The notes beneath the pieces were generated by a model, which worked only from the letters and a program-made list of their open reading frames with translations, searched no databases and had not been told where the DNA came from. Of a stretch of 64,000 nt of DNA, positions 11,754 to 22,962 are shown in pieces; position 1 is the first letter of the stretch, and each line of letters opens with the position of its first letter. The translations under genes and the position numbers were made by a program. The stretch covers positions 120,484,135 through 120,548,134 of the forward strand of contig CAMZMU010000063.1 of the NCBI GenBank assembly GCA_947311845.1, in the 5' to 3' direction. The stretch is from Poa pratensis. Lineage: Eukaryota; Streptophyta; Magnoliopsida; Poales; Poaceae.

Positions 11754-12088
11754 CAAGCCCATCAATCCCTAGTTAAACGACCCTGTTTGTCGTCAGCAGG
11801 TGCTCTAAGAAAAACATGAGCAACTTCGCCGAGACTTGTGAACCCACCATTCGGTAAGTCAGCCCCCCTGCAGAAGTTAACATCATTGTAAATGAATTGC
11901 TCCAGAAATTCGATAAACAGAAAGTAGGTTAGGGCAAGACCTTACGGACTATGGCAGCCGGGTGCGCTGCGGCCTCTGTCGTGAGATTTAAGCTAAAGGA
12001 CTGCAAAGAAACGAGTGAACTTATATGAGCTTGTTTGCATTTACCCTATTCAGTCAGAAGAGTGGCAGCCATATTACCTCATGCAAAG

Positions 12089-15000
12089 TCAGCAGGAGAG
12101 TGGCCGCTGAGGTTGCAATGGTCGCTCTAGCTCGTTACCACCTTCCCTTGAATGCCAAGCTTCCACTGGTCGGGATACGCCACTGTCAATGTGTGTTTGC
12201 CTGAAAGCTTCTGATGCTTTGCCCCCTTCGAATAGAGGGTATGTCGGCGAAGGAGCGACGCAGGAGAGGCGCCGTTCCGTTGGAGAGCCAGAAGAGGATG
12301 GCTGCAGTTCAGTAGCAGCAACCCCGTTCAGGTGGCTTGCTTCTGACGGTAACCCCGACTGTACCGTGTGCAGTGCTATTGGCGCCCCGGTGCTGCTACA
12401 GTTCGCTTTGTCGCTCCCTGCAGGACCTGACTGAGTAAATTTTGGAAAGAAAAGTGAATCTCTGCAAGCCACTAAAATTGTGGTGTTATGCCTAAATAAT
12501 TCAAGGCTTGTGTACCTACATTTTGAGCATCCCTGATATGCACAATGATTATTGTTATATCGTCTGTCCTGTTTTCATGCTCTAGCCATAGTTTGTATGA
12601 CTCTGCAGCGATTGCTGAGCAAGCATCTCGAGGATCTTGATGCACAGCCACCTGTACAATCAAGAAAATGTTTATGTTACCAAAATACTTTTATGGTGCA
12701 TACAACGGCACAAAGACCACCATCGAAAATATCTCTCGAAAGTATAACTACGATATTTTGACCAGTATAGAAGTGGTAAACTCGCACATGGATACACTTC
12801 ATGGAGATGCTAACAGGGGCAAGGAGGGAATCATGTGCATGGAAGAACTTGGGAGAACATAATAAGGCTGTTACCAGCCTGGTTTCTTAAGGTGCACTGT
12901 CATGGTTAGTGGTGGAAAGGAAAAGAGAGTGTTTACAGGGGGACCATCCCATTAAGAACTCTAGACCATGCTAATCAGAACAGAATTGACAACACACAAG
13001 CACATCACCAGTGATTCAGCAATCAGCAGTCAATTCTGATCTGAAATGGGCTATCAGTTCAAGACCAATAAAATTGCCAATATTTTTTTTCCATTGGCAG
13101 TACTTAGTATAATACACCACGATCCCCCCAGTCCATTTTATCACGTTCGCACTGTCATTTACCTATCTTATCCTCCCTTTTGCTGGCCACACTTCGGATT
13201 AGTCAATTTGCCATTGCAGCTTAGATGCTAGTCGACCATTCATCTAGTATTACTCAATAAAGGTACACAGAACTTTAATCAGAGTGATAGCTTTCATAAT
13301 GGCAACAGCAATCAACCTCAAATTCCTGACCATTTCATAATCATTACACCATCCTACACCTTCAGCTTTTTGAACAAGCAACTTTCTGGTACACATGAAT
13401 GGAGTACAAATGTGATACCCAGAACTATTCGAACATGTAAAAGTAGACCCCAAAAGTAAATTTTAATTGTTAGTACCCACCGAAGTTCATCCTATTATTC
13501 GACTCCCAACATCTGAACACTAATCTCATCACCTTAAATAGTTATATGACTCCATGATAATCTGTGAAAGGCTGAATTATTCAGCGCTCTGCAGAATGTC
13601 AAACATTCTCGTACGTGGAAGTTTTAGGTATCCAAGCATGCATCATGGGCTCACCAGAACACTATAGGAACATCCACTGCTCAACATATTCCACTATAAT
13701 TTTAAGATTACGCATATCTTCCCTAACTACGAGCTCAATGCTTAACATCCATGCACTCTACGCCCTAAGGAGTTAATAATAATCTCAAAAGAGACGTCAT
13801 ACTTATAAGGGGAACCATTTCATCTTTTCACTGGGCAGAGCAACTCAATATCATCACAGGCCTGACAAATCAATAAAGCCTATGAACACTAAAGTGTATG
13901 ACGCATCACACAGATTTACTGCATTGCCATAAAACGTCCTTGATGATTTACAACAAGGCACAATTTTAAAACCTGACCTAAAATGCAATTAAATGTGTTA
14001 ACTCAGTAAAGGTAGTAGGGACTATCAGACATGTCAAGAACCTTACAGCTAGTTCTATCATATGAGCAAAACGAACAAAATGAAGTGATAAATAAGCATG
14101 TGTGCTACTGATGAAATTGGTATTCATGGTAAGCCAGTTGGTTCACTATTGTTGGCTACTTTCCAAATCAAGGCCTAACTAGGTTCACCACACTAGAAGT
14201 TTACAAGCAGTAGGCGATACTAATTTCCAAATGGGTCAGCTGAGCAAACACAACAGGCAAGGGAATTAGAGAGCGCGCAGAGGGGAAATCATTACCATGT
14301 CAACGACTTCCTGGCTGGAGAGGAACTCGAAGACGCCATCGCTCGCAACGACGAAGAAGAGGTGGGACGGAGAGATCTCCACGCTCTTCACCTCAGGCTC
14401 GGCGATGACCCCAACACCCTCGGCGGCGAGGTCGCCGAGGCTGCGCGTGAAGGCGGTGCCAGGGTAGAGCCCGTCGCGTGCCCAGACGCGGGGCGGGTCC
14501 CCCTCGTCGGCGAGCCAGCCCTCGGCGTCCGGGTCGCGCACGCCTCCACCTGCTCGACGGACATGACCCGCGCGCCGCAGGCCTTGACGCGCGCGCGCTC
14601 GTCGGCGCGGAAGGGCGTCTGGTCCCAGGAGAGCTCCTCGGCGGCGACGCGGCCGTCGCGCCACACCCCGCGACGGCGCGCGAGTCGCCCACGTTGGCGA
14701 CGTGGAGCGCGCCGCCGGCCACGAGCGCCGCCACGGCGGTGGTCCCGCTCATGGAGTCGTCGACGCCCGCCGCCGCGTGCATCTCCTCGTTGACCCCCGC
14801 CATGGCCTCCCGGAACGCCGTTGCGGGGTCCGCCGCGAGAAGACCGCCGCCGCCGTCGTCCGCGAGGAGGAGGCGCGGGAGCGCGTCCCGCGCGAACCCG
14901 GCGCAGGCGGTCCCGGAGGCGCCGTGGCCGTCGAAGACGGCGAAGAGGTGGAGATCGGGGTCCCCCGCGAAGCGCGTGGCCACCAGGTAGGCGTCCTGCG

Positions 15001-15193
15001 ACTCCCGCCCCGGCGAGTCCGGGTAGAGCCCGTCCACCGTGAGCGTGGCGTACTCCAGCAGCAGGTCCGCCCCCGGCACCGCGGCGCGGCCGAGGGTGGC
15101 GCCGCCGCGCCCGCCAGGCACGCCACCTCCGTTCTCCTCTCCGCGACCGCTGCCGTCCCGGGGCAGGCAGCACTTGCCCTGCGCGCACCCCAT
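12089..15193 (-). CDS. Protein phosphatase 2C (PP2C), multi-exon, two frame breaks
   Basis: This encodes a metal-dependent Ser/Thr phosphatase. The N-terminus MGCAQGKCC suggests N-myristoylation at Gly2 plus Cys3 palmitoylation, hence membrane attachment. Exon 1 (15193-14296) carries the PP2C motifs [31 protein letters not shown] and [10 protein letters not shown]. Exon 2 (12651-12520; acceptor TACAG, donor GTAGGT, both phase 0) carries [17 protein letters not shown] and the metal-binding [12 protein letters not shown]. Exon 3 (from 12461, after TTGCAG) is open to a stop at 12089 but has no known domain, so the 3' end is uncertain; splice-like sites near 12000 and 11870 could add exons. Exon 1 has two -1 breaks, near 14666-14669 and near 14543, each fixed by one extra G on the coding strand. 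Both lie in short G runs and look like consensus errors, so the gene may well be intact. Shadow frames on the opposite strand are a GC effect. Confidence 0.85.
12652..14295 (-). other. PP2C intron 1
   Basis: The intron runs from GTAATG (14295) to the acceptor TACAG before 12651 on the minus strand. No other gene or obvious element was recognised in it. Confidence 0.65.
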
Positions 15194-15202
15194 GGCGTGT
15201 AG

Positions 15203-17182
15203 CTAGGGTTTGGGTGCGCGATGCTCTGGGAGTGGAGTGGAGAGGAAGGAGTTGAGAAATTGGAAGGGGAGAAGGAAGAGGAGGTTGAATCGAATTGAAT
15301 GATTCAAACGCGACCTTGAGTCCACCACGGGACTGTGTGTGTTTGTGGGAAGGCACATAGAAAAAGTGCGAGATATTTTGGGTTTTTGATGCATGGAGCC
15401 CTGTGCTGCTACCCTACCGCGAACTTGGCCATGGAAGAAAGTGCTCCTGATGTTGAAGGTTTGGGTCACCTGGGGATTGCCATGTCTGCTTTCGTAGTTA
15501 ACCAGGAGAAAGTTCGTAGTTAACCATGAGAAGAATATGTATATACTCCCTCAGATCCGGCGTATAGATCATGCACGTGTCACTAAGTTGTCAATTTGAT
15601 CAATGTAATATGAGTTATATTACAAACCAATAATCGTTGGAATTTTTAGATGTTATATTTTCTAATGTGATATTTTTTGTGTTCCGCAACTCATTTAACT
15701 TGGTCAAATTGATGATCTAGATACTCCGGTTTGCTATTGTTTTCGGTGAGAAGATAAGCAATGGTTATGAAATCACCTGGTTCGGCATGTTCATGTGTGT
15801 GCGTGTGTGTGGGAGGGGGAGGGGGGGGAGGGCTATGAATCGTCATTGCCGAAGGCCCGGTGTGTGGGCTATCAGATGAGATAAAAAAGACAAACATGTG
15901 TTTTTTTCCTCTTTTGGAAAATCTAAACACTGAAGCGTTGGTACAATAGCCTTCGCGAATGATCGAGTTGAGATGAGGAGGAGGAAGAGAATAACTAGGA
16001 GGAGAAAAAGAGAGAAGAAGAAACTCACCTATAGTTCCAATAAAAATAAACTCACTTCTGGCTTGACGGATAGTATCAGCACTATGGAACTTATTGGGTT
16101 TGTTAGACCTAGGGACACCGAGTGGCGGTGGAAGGGTTGTAGCTGTCTCGAGATGACATCTTGGAGATAAGGAGGGTCCAATGATGAAAGGTTCCCGAGT
16201 GGCGAGCTAAGTGTGAAAGAAGGAGTGGTACGATGAAGTCGGTGGGACAAGACAAAGGTGTCAACATGGATTGGATTGGGAGGAGAGTGAAGAAAATGGA
16301 GGAAAGGGAAAGTTGAAGGGATCATGTGACGGGGATAAGTCGCGGAGAATGTTTATTTGTTTCCTAAAGAAACAACTGTAGCGAGATAGTATTAATTGAC
16401 AAAGGTAATTTGTTTTTGCTTAATTTTTATTAAGAAAGAGAAAAAGGCCCATGTATCAAGAACATATATCCAGTCATGGACTCAACAATTTTGTAGATAC
16501 CTCTGAAAAGAAAAGCTCTAATACATAAATCATGTTTTATTTCGCATTTTTGAAAACTCTTAAGTGCGACACCTGAAAATGTTGGTCGGGCACAAGTAGT
16601 TACTACGAATATTCGCAACTTTTTTGAAAACTCTGAAAACTCGAATTTTCAGTGCTATACTTCTCTTGGACGCATCAATACAGCCACCGTTTGTCTTTGT
16701 TCGTCCTGTGGCGATGATAGCACCGTACGTTGGGAGGGAGAGACGTGGTTTTCCGGCAAAGGCCAGCTCGTCCTTGCCGATCTTGTCGTCTAGAATCAGA
16801 CGGTCTGGTGGCCATTCGTCAGACATAAAACACGAGAGAATGCGCGGCGCTAAAATCTAAAACATGCTAATGCAGTACGAAATAATCGGCAGAAAACTAC
16901 AAGAAGAAGCAAGGTTCGTTTTTTTTACGCAAAAAATTGTAGCGGAGAATATATATACATGCAGTGCCGGCGAGAAGCGCCACCGGCTAGACGCCAATCC
17001 GTCGAACCGAACGGAAAGAAACTAAAGATTCGTACACGCTACACGTAAGTTTGGATGATTTTTATCCTCAAAAAAAAAAATTTGGATGATTTGTTTTATT
17101 CCAGAATCGTTTTTGTGAGCTCACGCTGTTATTTGGGTCAATGACATGCCAAGTGGGGCAAAGGCGGCTGTCCCCCAAGGAT
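15203..17182. other. Intergenic DNA upstream of PP2C and the Copia insertion site
   Basis: This contains a GT/GGGA microsatellite near 15790-15832 and a possible degenerate TIR element near 15545-15740 (CTCCCTCAGATCCGG left, CTAGATACTCCGG right). Open frames at 16430-16860 overlap on both strands and carry no known motif. No gene is supported. Confidence 0.5.
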
Positions 17183-17187
17183 TCAAG

Positions 17188-17315
17188 TGTTAAGTGTAGT
17201 CTAGAGTGTTTAGGCCCAGAGGCCCAGCCCATGTAAATGCAACACTTGTATATCTTCTATCTTGTTCAATACAGAAAGGTGTTCGGTCATCTCGTTTTCC
17301 TCTCTATATTGAACA
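17188..17315 (+). repeat. Copia 5' LTR, 128 bp
   Basis: It begins TGTTAAG and ends TTGAACA, and is unusually short for a Copia LTR. It includes the pyrimidine-rich tail TCTCGTTTTCCTCTCTATAT. Confidence 0.95.
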
Positions 17316-17330
17316 TGGTATCAGAGCTCC
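17316..17330 (+). promoter_or_regulatory. tRNA-iMet primer-binding site
   Basis: TGGTATCAGAGCTCC directly follows the 5' LTR. The first 12 bases are the standard plant complement of the initiator tRNA 3' end. Confidence 0.92.
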
Positions 17331-17355
17331 CCGCCGCGCTTGGCTTCCGCCGCCG

Positions 17356-17800
17356 TCCCCGCCGGCGAGTTGATTCCGGCGAGCTCTCCTAGTCGTGCGG
17401 CCTGCTCTCTAGCAGCCGCCGGCGAGCTCTCCTAGTCCGGTGCGGCCTGCTCTCCAGCAGCCGTCCCTCTTCGTCTTCGGTCTTCGTCGTCACTCCGGCA
17501 GCTCTCCGGCGAGCTCTCCTAGTCGCCTCTCCAGCAACAAGGTCTGCCCTGGTACTCTCCTAGTCACCTCTCCAGCAACAAGGTCTCCTAGTCGTGCGGC
17601 CTGCCCTGGTATTCTTTCGATCCCGGTGTCGATCCCGGTGTCAGTCCCGGATTTTTCCGGAAATCCTTCCGGACCAAGAAACAGCTTCTGGACTCGCCCG
17701 GTGTTGACCCGGAATTCATTCCGGATTTTTCTGGTACCGATCCGGAATTTTCCGGGCCTGAAACCGGATTTTAGTAGTTTGTGCTGCTACTGCTGTCCAA
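17356..17800 (+). repeat. Reiterated leader of the Copia element
   Basis: Between the PBS and gag the leader contains repeated units of CCGGCGAGCTCTCCTAGTC with GCGGCCTGCTCTC (17370-17590). These are followed by repeats built on TCCGGAATTT and TCCGGATTTT (17640-17775). Confidence 0.75.
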
Positions 17801-17860
17801 TTCTTTACTGCTATTGTCTAGTTGCTGCTGCTGTCCAATTTTAGTGGTCTGTTTGCTGCC

Positions 17861-19737
17861 ATGGCGAGAAATGAACTTGGGTCAGGTTCCATGTCTATTG
17901 ACATCAAGCTGGATGGCTCAAACTACAGGGAATGGGCCTTCTCAGCTAGGACTGTTGTGAGAGCTGCTGGTCTTGCCTCTCACTTGACCGATGATCCACC
18001 TGCTCGAGATGATGAAGCAGCAAAGAAATCTTGGCAAAAAGCTGATGATCGTGTGATGGGAGCCTTGGTTCTGGGTGTTGACCCTTCTCTCCGGATGAGT
18101 CTTGAGCATCACACATCAGCCAAGGAAATGCGGACATATTTTGAGCAGCGGTATCTTCAGCCTAGTGGTGCACTTCATTTCTCCTTGCTACAGAATTTAC
18201 ACAGTACTCAGCAAAATGACATGTCTATGGATGAGTACTATGCTGCCTTCACTCGCATTAGCGGCCAACTTAGCTCCATGGTTCCAAAGAGCAGCCCTGG
18301 TTGCACATCTTGTGCGGCTAAGGAAGATTTTGAACAACGAACCCTCATGTATCAGTTTGTGATGAAGCTAAGGCAGGAGTATGAGAATATCCGCACTCAA
18401 CTCCTTGGTCGTACTACTTCTCCCACCTTGACTGAGGCACTTGCTAGTCTGATTGCTGAGGAGACTCGTCTTCGTTCTATGGCTGCGACTTATGAGCCGT
18501 CTCTACACAACAGTTTTCTGGGTTTTCCTCACCGGACAGGTCCTCCCAAGTCTCCACATCCGTCGCGACCTCCGTCGCGTGATTTCTGCACACATTGCAA
18601 GAGGACAGGACACAACATGGCTGGTTGTTTCAAGCTTCACCCAGAGTTGTTAGCTGAGTTTCGTGCTAGACGAGCAGCCCTTCAGGATCAGCAGCGTCAT
18701 GCACCTGACCTTGTTCAGTCTCAGTTTGTGAGGCTTTCTACTGCTGTTGTCACTGAACCACCAGCGAGGAGTGCTTCTGTGTCTCCTCTCTCTCAGTCAG
18801 CTGTGGTTCCAGCTCAGCCTTGGGTTTTGGACTCTGGCGCCTCTTTTCATGTGACATCCGACCGCTCTCAGCTTGTGTCTTGCCAGCCAGTGAAGGATGG
18901 TGCATCTGTTCAGACTGCTGATGGTACATCTTGTTCTGTTACCCACCAGGGTTCTCTTTGCACATCAAAGTTTACTGTTCCTGGCATCTCTTTTGTTCCT
19001 CAGTTGTCCATGAACCTTATGTCTGTTGGTCAGATTACTGATATGAACTATTTTGTTGGCTTTGATGCCTCCTCTTGTTATGTGCAGGATCGTCAGAGCA
19101 AGAGGATCATTGGAACTGGCCATCGCCGTAGAGGATCCACATCCCTCTACATCCTTAACAACTTGCACCTTCCTTCGGCTTCCACTGCATCGTTGTTTCG
19201 CTCTGCAGCATCAACATCAAGATCTACTTCGTCTCTTTCGTTTGCCCAGTGGCACCATCGTTTAGGTCACTTGTGTGGTTCTCGTTTATCTACCCTTGTT
19301 CAGCAAGGCGTTTTGGGTCAGGTCCCTGTAGATTCTGGTTTTCATTGTAAGGGATGTAAGCTAGGCAAGCAGATTCAACTCCCATACCCCTCTAGCACTA
19401 CTCATTCTAGCCATCTTTTTGATTTGGTGCACTCTGATGTATGGGGCCCCTCTCCTTTTGTTTCAAAAGGTGGTCACAATATTATGTCATATTTATTGAT
19501 GATCACTCTCGATATACTTGGGTGTATTTCATGAAGCATCGTTCTGAGTTGATTTCTATATATAAGGCTTTTGTGTGCATGTTGCATACTCAATTCTCCA
19601 GTGCTATTCGTGTTTTTCCTTCTGACTCTGGGGGGGAATATTTGTCTACGTCTTTTCGTGAGTTTCTCTCTTCTAAAGGTACTCTCCCTCAACTTTCATG
19701 TCCTGGTGCTCATGCTCAGAATGGTGTTGCTGAACGT
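17861..19737 (+). pseudogene. Copia gag-protease-integrase (5' part)
   Basis: The chosen start is ATG 17861 (MARNELGSG); an upstream in-frame ATG exists at 17822. In order the frame shows a UBN2-type gag (DGSNYREWAFSARTV), a CCHC knuckle (CTHCKRTGHNMAGC), the protease motif LDSGASFHVTSD, a GAG-pre-integrase HHCC region (HHRLGHL..CKGCKLGK) and the integrase core. The first catalytic Asp is in HSDVWGP and the second in SDSGGEY. A single missing A near 19478 shifts the frame before the integrase core resumes. The catalytic Glu lies in GVAER just before the nested insertion. Confidence 0.92.
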
Positions 19738-20887
19738 TGATGCATGTAAAATGCATACATGAACTTTGCATTATTTTACTCATATTTCAATCATATTTGC
19801 ATCATATAAGGGTTATATCACTGTTTTATAATGATTTTGGGAATATTTCACAAGTTCCCCTATTTTTCTGGAATTAACCCTGCGCAGGCAAAAAACCCTA
19901 TTTTCTATGTTTTGATGTTTCAGGGATCCAAACGACGTCCAAATGACTTGCAAATTTACGAGCATCAATATTTGGAAGGAAGAAGACTTAGGAGCGAAGG
20001 AAGCGAACAAGCGGAGGCCCGAGGCCCAAAAGGGGGTGGCCCACGCGGCTACAGTACCTGGCCGCGTGGGGCCCACCATCTGGAGCCTCGGAGCTCCGTT
20101 GTCGTCGATCTTTTTTCCAGAAGCTTCCTCTTGACCTAAAACCGACTATAAAAATTGTCCCCGAGGCTCTTCGGAAAGGAGCGCCGCAGAAACACAGAAA
20201 CCACGAAACAGAGATCTGGAGTTGCAGATTGGAGGGGGAAAACTCCGGCGGGGCGCTGCCGGAGAGGTCTCCACCTTCTCCAACGACTTCTCCACCGTCT
20301 CCATGATGAAGAGGGAGTAGTCCACCCCCTGGACTTGGGGTTTGTGGTGGTAACTTGATCCAATCTCTCTATGTATGATCATTGTTGAAGTCCATATGAT
20401 GTGCCTTGCATAAGTATGGATCTATCTATGTAATTCCTATGGTGGATATTGTGGTATGAGATGATATTTGTTATGCATTTACCGTTGTGTTGGATCTTTT
20501 ATGACTTGTCATACTTTGGAGATATTCTATGATACATGTGATGGTTTGATTTATGCGTAATGCCTTGTTTATCCTTGTCATGAGGTGATTGACACCACCA
20601 CGTGTGGATAGATGAGAGAGATGTGGTCATGCACACGAAATATGAATCTTTGAACTAGTGTTTAGAATATTGTCCATTATGAAGTATGATGTATGTAGGT
20701 ATGGGATGGCCGATGTGACAACGACATATGTATTGAGTGACACAATACAGCCCAACATCCTTTATCTGGGGGTAAAAAGGAACAAGTATGATGTGGGAGT
20801 GACAGCTAACCACGCTAGCCTTACGAGGGGTGACCTATCAACACAAATGATTATTTTCTTCCAACTATGTGTTTTAGAACATGTAGC
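19738..20887 (+). repeat. First LTR-like piece of nested insertion
   Basis: It shares its first ~700 bp with the piece starting at 20888, including the phrase CATGATGAAGAGGGAGTAGT, then diverges. It lacks a TTATCA end. Confidence 0.7.
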
Positions 20888-22957
20888 TGATGCATGTAAA
20901 ATGCATACATGAACTTTGCATTATTTTATTCATATTCCCATCATATTTGCATCATATAAGGGGTTATATCATTGATTTATAATGATTTTGGGAATAATTC
21001 ACAAGTTCCCCTATTTTTCTGGAATTAACCCTGCGCAGGCAGAAAACCCTATTTTCTATATTTTGATGTTTCAGGGACCCAAACGACGTCCAAATGACTT
21101 GCAATTTTAGGAGCATCAATATTTGGAATGAAGAAGACCTGGAAGCGAAGGAAGCAAACAAACGGAGGTCCGTGGACCAAAAGAGGGTGGCCCACGCGGC
21201 CACAGTACCAGGCCGCGTGGGACCCACCAACTTGGCCCTCGTGGCTCCGTTGCCGTCGATCTTTCTTCCAGAAGCTTCGTCTTGACCTAAAACCGACTAT
21301 AAAAATAGTCCCCGAGGCTCTTCGGAGGAGAGCGCCGCAGAAACACAGAAACCACGAAACAGAGATCAGGAGCTGCAGATTGGAGGGGGAAAACTCCGGC
21401 GGGGCGCTGCCGGAGAGGTCTCCACCTCCTCCAACGACATCTCCATCGACTCCATGATGAAGAGGGAGTAGTCCACCCCTGGACTATGGGTTTGTGGAAG
21501 TAACTTATGTATCTCTCTCTCTTGTGCTTCACTAATTAGCACCGTATGAGCTGCCGAACATGATTACGGTCATCTATGTAATACCTTTGTGGTGGATCTT
21601 TATGAGTTAATATATGTGTGAGATTGCAATTGTTTTACTTCAGTTATGAAAGTAGATGCATATTATGTACCCCGTTCTTGTTTACTTGTTTTGATCAAGC
21701 ATGTTTATGAGAGCGTGTGAGGGGGAACGTGTGCATTAGATGGAGTAACGGGGGGTGGCTAGTGCGGTGAACGTGAGAGAAAGTTCCGCGATCCACTTGG
21801 GTATTTTACCTTACTTTGTTGCCTCACTAGGGATAAAAATAAATACCTTGCTACCGGAGATGTGGGTGTGACCATTGCCACTTCTCCATGACTAGATCTA
21901 GCATGTTCTTATTTCAACTTCATGTCATGAAACTTATTGCTATGCTCTGATTTATCTTAATACTAAGGTGTTATGATTTAGTTCGCATCTTAGTGGAGCA
22001 TAAAAGAGATTAATAACCAAAAGATCTCTATGTTAGGACGTGATGCCCATATGATTATAACTTGTCATGAAACTTTGTTGCAATCTCATATGTTAACTTT
22101 TGTGTTCCATTGTCCACCACATCATTAAAGAGAGAGTGCATTTGTGAAACCATGAACCCCGGTCCATTTTTAATCATAAGAAACACCTTTCCAACAACTT
22201 TCATCCACTTTTCATTTTCAGCCATAATTAAATCCGAAAATACAAAAATAATTTTGCATCTTGCATACGTCATATAAAACCCAAAAATATCATTTATCAT
22301 TGTTCCATCATCCTTGCATATTTTATTTGCATATTGTTTTGTTTTATCATTCTCACACCTTGTGCTTGACAACCACTTGGTGAGGTTGAGGGCACAAAAC
22401 AATTTATCTTTGTTTGCAGGTTTCCAAGGGAAGGATAAGGAGGTAAAGCTTCCACTACTGATTCCCCGAGAGTTCGATATAAACCCTCGAGTCACCTTCG
22501 TGGGGAAAACAAGTCTTGCCCGTACTACACACTCTGCTATTGGGGTCTCAACCTACGCCATTTAAGGGCTATCAGTAGCCGTCATAGAAGTTTACCATTA
22601 AAGCATGGCAATTGTGTGTACTTTTTATCTATAACATGATAATCACCATAGATGGGAGAGAGGATTGAGTGAACCCATGAACCCATGTCCATTGTTCCTA
22701 TTAGAAAATAACCTTTGTCTTGTCCTCTTGCATTGAAGAGGATTGGGACACTTTTGCATTCTTGTTTTGTTACATTAAACTTCCATCCATTAAATCAACC
22801 ACCTTGTTCTTTAAACTTGTTTAGTGCATAGTCAACTAAAACTTGTGACACTTTAGTTGTAGGGAATAGATAACTTTTCCTTCTTGCTCCTGCGGATTGA
22901 TACCTTAATTCCACATTGAGAGGTGCTACAGTGATCCCCTGCTCTTGGGGGTTATCA
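20888..22957 (+). repeat. Second LTR-like piece of nested insertion
   Basis: This 2070-bp piece has both a TG start and a CA end and looks like a whole LTR. Its last 827 bp form the start of the window in copy 1. The open frame at 22314-22565 is LTR sequence, not a gene. Confidence 0.7.
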
Positions 22958-22962
22958 AACGT

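Larger units (their letters stand above)
19738..22957 (+). mobile_element. Nested LTR-type insertion (two LTR-like pieces) in Copia integrase
   Basis: It starts TGATGCATG, ends TTATCA and is flanked by 5-bp duplications AACGT (19733-19737 and 22958-22962), so it integrated as one LTR-type element. The internal structure is odd. The first 1150 bp (19738-20887) begin with the same roughly 700 bp as the second part (20888-22957, 2070 bp), each starting TGATGCATGTAAAATGCATA, after which they diverge. No gag or pol is seen. The best reading is a truncated 5' LTR joined to a complete 3' LTR after the internal domain was lost. Superfamily is uncertain. Confidence 0.8.

Noticed and set aside
14388..15356. 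322-codon minus-strand frame and several plus-strand frames over the PP2C exon
   Set aside because: They are GC-driven shadows. One of them holds a short true PP2C segment because of the frame breaks, but it is not a separate gene.
15780..15835. CRISPR-like or regulatory repeat
   Set aside because: It is a simple GT/GGGA microsatellite; no spaced palindromic repeats occur anywhere in the window.
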